Source of the DNA: Candidatus Dadabacteria bacterium
GTDB taxonomy: Bacteria; J088
Direction: 5' to 3'
Assembly: GCA_003695505.1 (NCBI GenBank)
Contig: RFIY01000296.1
Coordinates: forward strand, 1 to 13,405
DNA length: 13,405 nt
Of the stretch, positions 1-6,408 are shown one piece after another. How positions within the stretch are numbered: position 1 is the first letter of the stretch; each line of letters begins with the position of its first letter. Both the position numbers and the translations under genes were made by a program. The notes beneath the pieces were generated by a model, which saw only the letters and a list, made by a program, of their open reading frames with translations, did not search any database and was not told the origin of the DNA.

Positions 1-347
1 ATCGCCGCGAGCCCGTGCGCCACCGCCTCGACCGGTGCCCGGTTGCGCATGTCGATCCATTCCATCGCGAGCAGCGCCCGGCCACCATCCTCGATGCAGG
101 CGAGCACCTCAGGCACGACAATGCGATCGCGGTCGGCGCGCGCCAGCATCCGCAGCGCCTCGGCCTCGGCCGAAAAGGCCCCGGCTGCAACGCGTTCGCC
201 CGCCTTGCAAAAGACTCTGCCGCCGTCCCGCAGCCGCCCCTGCCAGGCGTGCCATGTGCCGCCGCCAGCAGGCTGCAGCGAGCCGGAAAGCTGGAGCCCG
301 ACACGCTCCCGAAGCGCCGCTTCGACCCAGCGTTTCAGGTCAGACAC
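1..347 (-). CDS. Fructosamine kinase family protein, N-terminal part (cut by window edge)
   Basis: The minus strand reads openly from a GTG at 347 to the window edge, giving about 115 residues that start MSDLKRWVEAAL. The pattern matches the N-lobe of the fructosamine/ketosamine-3-kinase family, which resembles aminoglycoside phosphotransferases. It has a short N-terminal helix, a glycine-rich turn (GGGTW near residues 28-32), the VFCKAG strand with the probable ATP-binding lysine (K48), an FSAEAEAL segment with the probable helix-C glutamate (near 61), then VPEVL and a hinge-like LLAMEWI. Known members phosphorylate sugar-derived ketoamines on glycated amines and so help deglycate proteins; bacterial members are often only inferred to do this. 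The GTG is the only in-frame start after the preceding gene's stop and has no strong Shine-Dalgarno. The gene lies 26 bp downstream of the nitronate monooxygenase gene and is probably co-transcribed with it. The catalytic C-lobe lies outside the window, so activity cannot be judged. Confidence 0.8.
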   Translation of the reverse strand, partial: MSDLKRWVEAALRERVGLQLSGSLQPAGGGTWHAWQGRLRDGGRVFCKAGERVAAGAFSAEAEALRMLARADRDRIVVPEVLACIEDGGRALLAMEWIDMRNRAPVEAVAHGLAA

Positions 348-373
348 GCGCCATCGGAAAACGGAAGTCGATG

Positions 374-1276
374 TCAGATTTCCGGCAGGGCTGCAACGGT
401 TTCCCGATACTCTCTTACGATATCCTCAACAATTTCGGCGATCGGCTTGACAGCATCGAACAGACCGACGCCCTGACCCGCGCCCCAGATGTCCTTCCAC
501 TTCTTGGCGCCCTCCTTGACCTCACCTTCGGGCGCCATGCCGGGGACGGTATGCCGAATATAATTGCCGTGAATCCCGGAGACCTTGTCGGTATAAACAA
601 TGTCCTCCGGCGAACATTTGACGACCATTTCCTTGTACTCGTCCGACGCCGCACATTCGGTCGACGCGATGAAGCGGGTGCCGATATAGGCCATCTCTGC
701 GCCGAGCGCCATCACCGATGCGAGCTGACGCCCACCCGTGATACCGCCAGCGGCAATGATCGGCACCTTCAGTTCGCGCCTGAGCCACGGCACGAGCACC
801 TGCTGCGCAATCGTGCCGGCATGGCCGCCCGCCCCCGACGACACGGCGATGATCGCGTCGACGCCTGCATCGACAGCCTTGCGGCCGTGTTTGAGCGAAA
901 TCACGTCGTGGAAGACCAGCAGGTTTTTCTCATGTGCGCGCCGAACGACTTCCGCAGGACCACCGAGGCTGGTGATGATCACCGGCACCTCGAATTCGAG
1001 GCAGGCCTCGATGTCGTGCTGTACGCGGTCCGGCGAAGCCAGCTTGAGCGGAATGTTGATCGCAAACGGCTCCCCATCCAGGTGGCGACGAATCTCTTCG
1101 AGCGCAGCGCGAAAGTCCTCTGGCGTGCGAGCGTTCAGACTGGGCATGGCCCCCATCATTCCGGCCTTCCCGGCCGCGATGATCATGGCCGGATTGGAAA
1201 TGATGAACATCGGCGCGGCGATGATCGGTACGCGCACGCCAAGACGTTGCGCCAGCGGCGGCAATGGTGCTCCCAT
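374..1276 (-). CDS. Nitronate monooxygenase / 2-nitropropane dioxygenase family
   Basis: A 300-residue FMN-dependent TIM-barrel protein. Nitronate monooxygenases use FMN and O2 to oxidise nitronates such as propionate-3-nitronate or alkyl nitronates. Visible family marks are the N-terminal AAPMF (20-24), where FMN binds, the SSGAGGHAG block (147-154) with the presumed catalytic His152, the AAGGIT phosphate-binding loop (175-180), and GTRF followed by STEC (199-208). The ATG at 1276 is preceded by a perfect AGGAGG (complement of 1283-1288) with a 6-nt spacer, so the start is secure. The length is near the short end for the family. The protein looks cytoplasmic, with no signal peptide or membrane segment. 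Its promoter must lie in the 330 bp region shared with the divergent korA. The family also contains enoyl-ACP reductases (FabK) and other FMN enzymes, so the substrate is not established. Confidence 0.88.
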   Translation of the reverse strand: MGAPLPPLAQRLGVRVPIIAAPMFIISNPAMIIAAGKAGMMGAMPSLNARTPEDFRAALEEIRRHLDGEPFAINIPLKLASPDRVQHDIEACLEFEVPVIITSLGGPAEVVRRAHEKNLLVFHDVISLKHGRKAVDAGVDAIIAVSSGAGGHAGTIAQQVLVPWLRRELKVPIIAAGGITGGRQLASVMALGAEMAYIGTRFIASTECAASDEYKEMVVKCSPEDIVYTDKVSGIHGNYIRHTVPGMAPEGEVKEGAKKWKDIWGAGQGVGLFDAVKPIAEIVEDIVREYRETVAALPEI

Positions 1277-1392
1277 GTTGTTCCTCCTGCGTTGTGATTG
1301 CGTCCGGGGGAATTAGCCTCCCGGCGCCCGGTTCTGCAACGTGTTCGCCGATGACCATGGATGGCCAGACGAACGCCAATTCGTTTTATTTA

Positions 1393-1401
1393 TGCTACGA
1401 T
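1393..1401 (+). promoter_or_regulatory. Possible extended -10 promoter for the korA operon
   Basis: The sequence TGCTACGAT reads as an extended -10 element (TGn followed by TACGAT) inside the only AT-rich stretch of the region. No good -35 box is seen at 16-18 bp upstream, which is tolerated for extended -10 promoters. It lies about 205 bp before the korA start, implying a long leader. The complementary strand of the same patch also has a weak -35/-10 pair (TTAAAT, 16 bp, CATAAA) that could serve the divergent gene. Both are by-eye matches only. Confidence 0.3.
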
Positions 1402-1446
1402 ACAGTTGAGATTTAAGCAGCGCGCACGTTTGTTCGTAACCTGATA

Positions 1447-1458
1447 TTCCGGCCGGAA
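1447..1458. repeat. Perfect 12-bp palindrome TTCCGGCCGGAA in the korA leader
   Basis: TTCCGGCCGGAA is identical to its reverse complement and lies about 45 bp downstream of the candidate -10 element, inside the presumed korA leader. Such dyads can be operators for dimeric regulators. In GC-rich DNA a 12-bp palindrome of this composition may also arise by chance, and no regulator gene is nearby. Confidence 0.35.
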
Positions 1459-1606
1459 CTCTGATGAACATTGTCGGTCAAGTGCAGCGGAGCCTTTTGG
1501 CTTCGATCTCTGAGTGCCGGATCTTCTGCCCGTGCCGCGCCGCGGTATTTTCTCTCGTCCCCCGCAATCATCCAGATCCCGTTCACTCTGTCAGGAGCTT
1601 CCTCTC

Positions 1607-3484
1607 GTGACCGAACCCGCATCGGCGAGCCAGCGCCCCATCAAGCAGCTCAACAAGGTCATCATCCGTTTTGCCGGAGATTCCGGCGATGGTATTCAGG
1701 TGCTGGGCACGCTGTTCAGCACAGAAACGGCGATGGCCGGTACGGATCTGTCGACATTGCCGAACTACCCGGCCGAAATCCGCGCGCCCGCCGGCACGAC
1801 CTACGGCGTGTCCAGTTTTCAGATCCAGTTCGGCAGCACAGAGATTTTCACGCCGGGAGATCACGTCGACACGCTGGTGGCGTTCAATCCGGCCGCGCTC
1901 AAGGTTCATCTTCCCGATCTGAAGCCCGGCGGCATCCTGATCGTCAACACCGGGGCTTTCGACCGCAAGAATCTCGAAAAGGCGGGCTACGAGACCAACC
2001 CGCTCGAAGACGAAGAGCTGAATCTTCGCGACCGCTACCGGTTGCTGACCGTAGACATATCGGGCCAGGTCGCTCGCGCGCTCGAGGACAGCGAGCTCAG
2101 CTTCAAAGAAAAGGAACGCGCGAAGAACTTCTGGGCACTCGGCCTGATTTCGTGGCTGTATCACCGCCCGATCGAACCAACGATTGAGTGGAACAACAAG
2201 AAGTTCGGCAAACGTCCGGCAATCGCAGAAGCCAACGTGACCGCGCTGAAAGCCGGCTACTACTTCGGCGAAACGATTGAAGCCCTGCACGAGACCTATG
2301 ATATTGCACCGGCGTCATTGCCGCCTGGCGAATACAGAGCGATCACCGGCAACGTCGGGCTGTGTTACGGACTGATCGCGGCCGCGCAGAAGGCTGGCAA
2401 ACATCTGCACTACTGCTCCTATCCGATCACGCCGGCCAGCGACATCCTGCACGAGCTGTCAAGACACAAGGCCTTTGGTGTACGGACACTCCAGATGGAG
2501 GACGAAATCGCGGCGATCGGCGCCGCGATCGGAGCATCCTACGCTGGACAACTCGCCGTTACCGGCACATCCGGCCCCGGACTGGCCCTCAAGTCTGAGG
2601 CGCTTGGCCTGGCAGTGATCGCCGAGCTGCCACTCGTCGTCATCGATGTCCAACGCGGCGGCCCGAGCACCGGTCTGCCGACGAAGACCGAACAGGCTGA
2701 TCTGTTGCAGGCGATGTTCGGGCGCAACGGAGAGTCTCCGGTGGTCGTCCTGGCGGCCTCGAGCCCATCGGATGCATATGAATGCGCGTTCGAGGCTGTG
2801 AAGATCGCGATCGAGCACATGGTGCCCGTCGTGCTGCTGTCCGACGCATACATCGCCAACGGCAGCGAACCGTGGCTGATTCCCGACCCCGAAGCGCTGC
2901 CGGAAATTCATGCGCCGCATCCGCCGGCGGTTCGAGACGCCGACGCGGCGTTCCAGCCGTATGCACGCGATGACCGCACGCTGGCGCGCCCATGGGCGGT
3001 GCCCGGCATGCCCGGCTACGAACACCGCATCGGCGGCCTCGAAAAACAGGACGGCACCGGCAACGTCAGTTACGATCCGGACAACCACGAAAAGATGACC
3101 CGGTTGCGTGCCGAGAAGGTCGAACGTGTCGCCAATGACCTGCCGCCAACCGAGATTTTCGGCGACCCCGAGGGGGACGAGCTGGTCATTGGCTGGGGGA
3201 GTACCTTTGGCGCGATCCGCGCCGCCGTTGCAGCCCGACGCGCCGACGGACACAAGATCTCGCACGTTCATCTGCGCTACATCAATCCGTTGCCGAATGA
3301 CCTGGGCGACATCATCGCGCGCTTCAAGAAGGTTCTCGTCCCGGAAATCAACGGCGGACAGCTCTCCATGTTGCTGCGCTCCCGCTACCTCGTAGACATC
3401 CAGGGATTCGACCGGGTACGCGGGATGCCGCTACTGCAGGAAGACATCGAACACGCCATCGAACAATTGCTCGAAGGAAACTGA
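1607..3484 (+). CDS. korA: 2-oxoacid:ferredoxin oxidoreductase, fused gamma-alpha subunit (KorA type)
   Basis: A 625-residue large subunit of a thiamine-diphosphate 2-oxoacid oxidoreductase, which decarboxylates a 2-oxoacid to its acyl-CoA and passes two electrons to ferredoxin. Domains in order are: a gamma domain (about 15-205), opening with the RFAGDSGDGIQ signature (21-31); an alpha pyrimidine-binding domain (about 235-460), with SYPITPAS (271-278), QMEDEIAAIG (296-305), a TGTSGPGLALKSE block and QRGGPSTGLPTKTEQ; and a C-terminal transketolase-C-like domain (about 515-620). The gamma-alpha fusion with a separate beta subunit is the two-subunit KorAB architecture, usually assigned to 2-oxoglutarate and sometimes to pyruvate. 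The GTG at 1607 is chosen because AGGAG at 1593-1597 lies 9 nt upstream and the family homology begins shortly after. korB starts 2 bp after the stop. Substrate choice cannot be read from the sequence with certainty. Confidence 0.93.
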   Translation: MTEPASASQRPIKQLNKVIIRFAGDSGDGIQVLGTLFSTETAMAGTDLSTLPNYPAEIRAPAGTTYGVSSFQIQFGSTEIFTPGDHVDTLVAFNPAALKVHLPDLKPGGILIVNTGAFDRKNLEKAGYETNPLEDEELNLRDRYRLLTVDISGQVARALEDSELSFKEKERAKNFWALGLISWLYHRPIEPTIEWNNKKFGKRPAIAEANVTALKAGYYFGETIEALHETYDIAPASLPPGEYRAITGNVGLCYGLIAAAQKAGKHLHYCSYPITPASDILHELSRHKAFGVRTLQMEDEIAAIGAAIGASYAGQLAVTGTSGPGLALKSEALGLAVIAELPLVVIDVQRGGPSTGLPTKTEQADLLQAMFGRNGESPVVVLAASSPSDAYECAFEAVKIAIEHMVPVVLLSDAYIANGSEPWLIPDPEALPEIHAPHPPAVRDADAAFQPYARDDRTLARPWAVPGMPGYEHRIGGLEKQDGTGNVSYDPDNHEKMTRLRAEKVERVANDLPPTEIFGDPEGDELVIGWGSTFGAIRAAVAARRADGHKISHVHLRYINPLPNDLGDIIARFKKVLVPEINGGQLSMLLRSRYLVDIQGFDRVRGMPLLQEDIEHAIEQLLEGN

Positions 3485-3486
3485 CC

Positions 3487-4485
3487 ATGGCCGACGCCGC
3501 TGTCAAGCTGACCAAGAAAGATTTCGAGTCCGATCAGGACGTCCGCTGGTGCCCGGGCTGCGGGGATTATGCGATTCTGAGCGCCGTGCAAAAAGCGCTG
3601 CCGGAACTGGGGATTCCCCGCGAACGGCATGTATTCATTGCCGGGATCGGTTGCAGCAGCCGCTTCCCGTATTACATGAACACCTACGGGTTCCACACGA
3701 TTCACGGTCGGGCCCCGACGATCGCCACCGGTGTCAAGGTTGCGAACCCGGAACTGTGCGTCTGGGTGATCAGCGGAGATGGTGACGGCCTCAGCATCGG
3801 TGGCAATCATATGCTTCACGTGCTGCGCCGCAATGTCGATCTCAACATCATCCTGTTCAACAACGAGATCTACGGCCTGACCAAGGGGCAGTACTCGCCG
3901 ACGAGCAAGGTCGGCACCGTAACCAAGAGTTCCCCGTTCGGCTCACAGGACTACCCGGTCAACCCGCTGGCGTTCGCGCTGGGTGCCGGCGCAACGTGGT
4001 ACGGACGCACCATCGACCGTGATATCAAGCACATGACCGGAATGGTTCAAAAGGCACCGCAACATCACGGCACATCGTTGCTGGAAGTTCTGCAGAACTG
4101 CATCGTCTTCAACGACGGCGTGTATGGCGACCTTTACGACGCAAAGACCAAGAAAGACCACATCCTCTATCTCGAAGACGGCCAGCCGATGATCTTCGGA
4201 ACCGAAGATCAGTATGCGCTGGTGCTCGAGAACTACGGACTGAAGGTTGTCGATCGCGACCAGGTCGATGATAGCGACATCGTTGTCCACGACGTCCGGA
4301 ACCGCGAGCTGGCCTTCTTGCTCAGCGAACTCGAGCGACCGGTGCCGGTCGGCGTCATCTATGACCGCGAACGAGCTGTTTACGAAGACCAGGTTCACGA
4401 GCTCGAGCAACAGGTCATCGAAGCCAACGCCCCTGGCGATCTGGCCGCCGTGTTGCGCAGCGGTACGACGTGGACGGTGTCCTGA
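3487..4485 (+). CDS. korB: 2-oxoacid:ferredoxin oxidoreductase, beta subunit (KorB type)
   Basis: The 332-residue catalytic partner of KorA; it binds thiamine diphosphate and one [4Fe-4S] cluster. The cluster ligands appear to be Cys22 and Cys25 (WCPGCGDY), Cys56 (GIGCSSRF) and Cys205 (LQNCIVFND), the pattern known from crystallised beta subunits. The thiamine-diphosphate motif runs from SGDGDGLSIGGNHMLH (about 96-111) to FNNEIYG (124-130), about 28 residues from GDG to NN. The start ATG has AAGGA at 3474-3478 with an 8-nt spacer, placed inside the end of korA, so the subunits are probably translated in balance. No ferredoxin-like delta subunit or KorC-type flavoprotein gene follows; the electron acceptor must be encoded elsewhere. 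The 3' end overlaps the mutY start by 16 nt. Confidence 0.94.
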   Translation: MADAAVKLTKKDFESDQDVRWCPGCGDYAILSAVQKALPELGIPRERHVFIAGIGCSSRFPYYMNTYGFHTIHGRAPTIATGVKVANPELCVWVISGDGDGLSIGGNHMLHVLRRNVDLNIILFNNEIYGLTKGQYSPTSKVGTVTKSSPFGSQDYPVNPLAFALGAGATWYGRTIDRDIKHMTGMVQKAPQHHGTSLLEVLQNCIVFNDGVYGDLYDAKTKKDHILYLEDGQPMIFGTEDQYALVLENYGLKVVDRDQVDDSDIVVHDVRNRELAFLLSELERPVPVGVIYDRERAVYEDQVHELEQQVIEANAPGDLAAVLRSGTTWTVS

Positions 4486-5516
4486 GCGACGCACTGCTCT
4501 CCTGGTACAGGCAATACGGGCGCGAGCTCCCCTGGCGCAGCGACACGCCAGACCCATGGATCGTGCTGGTCAGTGAGTTCCTGCTGCAGCAGACTCGTGT
4601 CGAGACGATTGCGCCGCGCTTCGACGACATCATTCGTACGATCCCCGATCCAGCGAGCTGCGCCCGGCTCGAAGATTCGGAGCTCGACCGGCTCTGGCAG
4701 GGCCTCGGCTACTATCGCCGCGCCAGAAACCTCAGAGCAGCCGCCCGGCAGATTTGCGAACGGCACGACGGACGCGTACCGGATCAGGCCGACGCACTGG
4801 CTGCCCTGACGGGCATCGGCCCGTATACGACTGGTGCGATCATGGCGATCGCGTTCAATCAGCCCGTCCCGGGCGTCGATGGCAATATCGCACGCGTCTG
4901 GGCGCGCACGAGCGGCACACGGTGCCGCCCCTCCGAAGCCGCGACGCCGGCCCGGCAGTGGCTGGCGAACCTGTTCGAAACCGGCGAACCGCGCCAGATC
5001 ATGCAGGCCGTGATGGATCTCGGCGCGACCATCTGTACGCCGCGTGCACCTCGTTGTGATGCCTGTCCGCTTGCCAGCGATTGCGTGGCGCGCCAGTGGC
5101 CCGATCCGACGGAAACGCCGATCCGACAACAACGAAAACCGACGCCGCACGACGCGATCGTGCACGCCTGGATCACCGACGGCAGGAACTGGTTTCTGGA
5201 GTATCGGCCTCGCGGCCTGCTCGGCGAACGCCCTGCCCCGTTTTGCCTGACGACCCCGACCCCTCCCGACACGCTTCGCTTTGGCCACGGACACGCCCGG
5301 CTGCACGCGACTGGCCCCGCCTTTCGCCATGTATTTACGCACCGGCGCTGGTCCGTCACGCCGGCACTGTATCACTGGAAAGGCCATACGCCGCCGCAGA
5401 GCGGATCAACCACAGTTGTCACCATCGACTTTGAGCAGCTCAACGATCTTGGTCTGCCGCGCGCATTTTCGCGCGCGCTGCCCTGGCTGCTCAAGGAGGC
5501 AGTGGCCCGTGACTGA
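4470..5516 (+). CDS. mutY: A/G-specific adenine glycosylase, MutY family
   Basis: A 348-residue base-excision repair enzyme that removes adenine paired with 8-oxoguanine. The core is complete: SEFLLQQTRV with catalytic Glu36 (35-44), LWQGLGYYRRARNL (75-88), the helix-hairpin-helix LTGIGPYTTGA (113-123) and VDGNIARV with Asp137. The cluster pattern C-x6-C-x2-C-x5-C (Cys189, 196, 199, 205) is intact. The C-terminal NUDIX-like domain is less typical. It has RPRGLL (246-251), but the GLWEFP-type sequence that normally follows is absent, and the 8-oxoG-sensing FSH loop reads HVFTH (287-291). The GTG start overlaps korB by 16 nt and has only weak Shine-Dalgarno complementarity, suggesting coupling to korB translation. 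The stop overlaps xerD by 8 nt. The family call is secure; 8-oxoG discrimination is inferred from the family. Confidence 0.9.
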   Translation: MDGVLSDALLSWYRQYGRELPWRSDTPDPWIVLVSEFLLQQTRVETIAPRFDDIIRTIPDPASCARLEDSELDRLWQGLGYYRRARNLRAAARQICERHDGRVPDQADALAALTGIGPYTTGAIMAIAFNQPVPGVDGNIARVWARTSGTRCRPSEAATPARQWLANLFETGEPRQIMQAVMDLGATICTPRAPRCDACPLASDCVARQWPDPTETPIRQQRKPTPHDAIVHAWITDGRNWFLEYRPRGLLGERPAPFCLTTPTPPDTLRFGHGHARLHATGPAFRHVFTHRRWSVTPALYHWKGHTPPQSGSTTVVTIDFEQLNDLGLPRAFSRALPWLLKEAVARD

Positions 5517-6408
5517 CGCCACGGATGCGAAAGTGGATGCGTTTTCGTGGTACCTGGAAAGCGAGCGTCGACTCAGTCCCCGAACCGTTGCCGCGTATGC
5601 TTCGGATCTGCGTCAGTACCTGAACTGGTGCGGCGAGAACCGCCACGACCCGTTGCAGTCCACCGCGGTACAGGGCTGGCTCGCCACGTTGACAGACGAC
5701 GGCCACAGCGCACGCAGCCGCGCGCGCAAGCTCAGTTCGCTGCGGATGTGGATCCGATTCCAGCAACTGTCCCAACCGGACCTGATCGATCCGCTCGCTC
5801 GCATCGACGGCCCGAAGCTGCCCCATTCCGTACCGAAAGCCCTGCTGCCGGACGAGGTGGACAGACTGCTGGAAGCACCCGATGTCGATACGCCGCTCGG
5901 CCTGAGGGACAGGACGATGCTCGAATGCCTTTATGCGACCGGCCTGCGCGTCTCCGAACTGGTCGCGCTGCGCCTGCACGACATCGACCGGGAGCAACGT
6001 GTCCTGATCACCGTCGGAAAGGGCCAGAAACAGAGAGCCGTGCCGTTCGGGCGCACCTTCGGCACCTGGTTCGATCGCTATCTGAAACAGGCCCGTCCGC
6101 TGCTGGCCCGCGGCACGCAAACGGACGTGTTGTTCCTGACGGTACGGGCCGGACAGATGACGCGGCAGCAGTTTTTCAACCGGATCCGGCTGCACGCGCG
6201 CCAGGCCGGTCTGCGCAAGACCATTTCGCCCCACGTCCTGCGACACAGTTTCGCGACCCACCTGCTCGAACACGGCGCCGACCTGCGCAGCGTACAACTG
6301 ATGCTCGGCCACGCCGACATCAGCACGACGCAGATTTACACTGAGGTTGCCCGGGAACGGCTGCGCTCACTGATTGCCGAACATCATCCGCTCAGCGGCG
6401 ATGACTGA
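5509..6408 (+). CDS. xerD: Site-specific tyrosine recombinase XerD
   Basis: A 299-residue tyrosine recombinase, almost the length of Escherichia coli XerD. XerC and XerD together resolve chromosome dimers at dif. The N-terminal SAM-like core-binding domain spans about 8-95. The catalytic domain carries Arg147 (ATGLRVSEL), Lys171 (VGKGQKQR), His242 and Arg245 (SPHVLRHSFATHLL), His268 (LMLGHADISTTQIY) and the nucleophile Tyr277. Stretches such as LYATGLRVSEL, HGADLR and HADISTTQIYT match XerD more than XerC or integrons by my reading. The GTG at 5509 is chosen because AAGGAGG at 5493-5499 sits 9 nt upstream and the resulting protein has normal length; the frame is open further upstream, but only as shadow of mutY. 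It overlaps mutY by 8 nt and the next gene by 8 nt. No dif-like site or integron was seen beside it, so a housekeeping role is more likely than a mobile one. Confidence 0.9.
   Translation: MTDATDAKVDAFSWYLESERRLSPRTVAAYASDLRQYLNWCGENRHDPLQSTAVQGWLATLTDDGHSARSRARKLSSLRMWIRFQQLSQPDLIDPLARIDGPKLPHSVPKALLPDEVDRLLEAPDVDTPLGLRDRTMLECLYATGLRVSELVALRLHDIDREQRVLITVGKGQKQRAVPFGRTFGTWFDRYLKQARPLLARGTQTDVLFLTVRAGQMTRQQFFNRIRLHARQAGLRKTISPHVLRHSFATHLLEHGADLRSVQLMLGHADISTTQIYTEVARERLRSLIAEHHPLSGDD

Larger units (their letters stand above)
1277..1606. other. Divergent intergenic region between nitronate monooxygenase gene and korA
   Basis: About 330 bp separate the two divergent genes. It holds the ribosome binding site of the minus-strand gene (1283-1288), an AT-rich patch around 1381-1405 that stands out from the GC-rich surroundings, a perfect 12-bp palindrome at 1447-1458, and a small hairpin AGCC-TTTT-GGCT at 1491-1502. 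On the plus strand, 1464-1610 can be read as a 48-codon ORF whose stop overlaps the korA GTG. The reading frame of korA is also open upstream to an ATG at 1514, but that 31-residue extension is rich in Pro, Arg and Ser and not family-like. The korA GTG at 1607 has an AGGAG at 1593-1597 with a 9-nt spacer. No tRNA or other structured RNA was recognised here. Confidence 0.7.

Noticed and set aside
35-1297. Long plus-strand open frame of about 420 codons opposite the nitronate monooxygenase gene
   Set aside because: It is antisense to a well-supported gene, has an Arg/His/Asp-rich composition typical of shadow frames in GC-rich DNA, and resembles no family.
1514-1606. Upstream ATG extension of korA by 31 residues
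   Set aside because: The extension is not family-like, and the GTG at 1607 has a good ribosome binding site at proper distance.
2459-3271. Minus-strand open frame of about 270 codons inside korA
   Set aside because: It lies opposite clear KorA homology and has no recognisable protein features; it follows from GC-rich codon usage.
4395-5387. Minus-strand open frame of about 330 codons opposite mutY
   Set aside because: The plus strand encodes a complete MutY with catalytic and Fe-S motifs; the antisense frame looks like a shadow.
5509-6408. Tyrosine recombinase as a sign of an integron or integrative element
   Set aside because: The protein has the length and motifs of chromosomal XerD, lies within a housekeeping-like operon, and no attachment repeats, tRNA target or cargo genes are seen.
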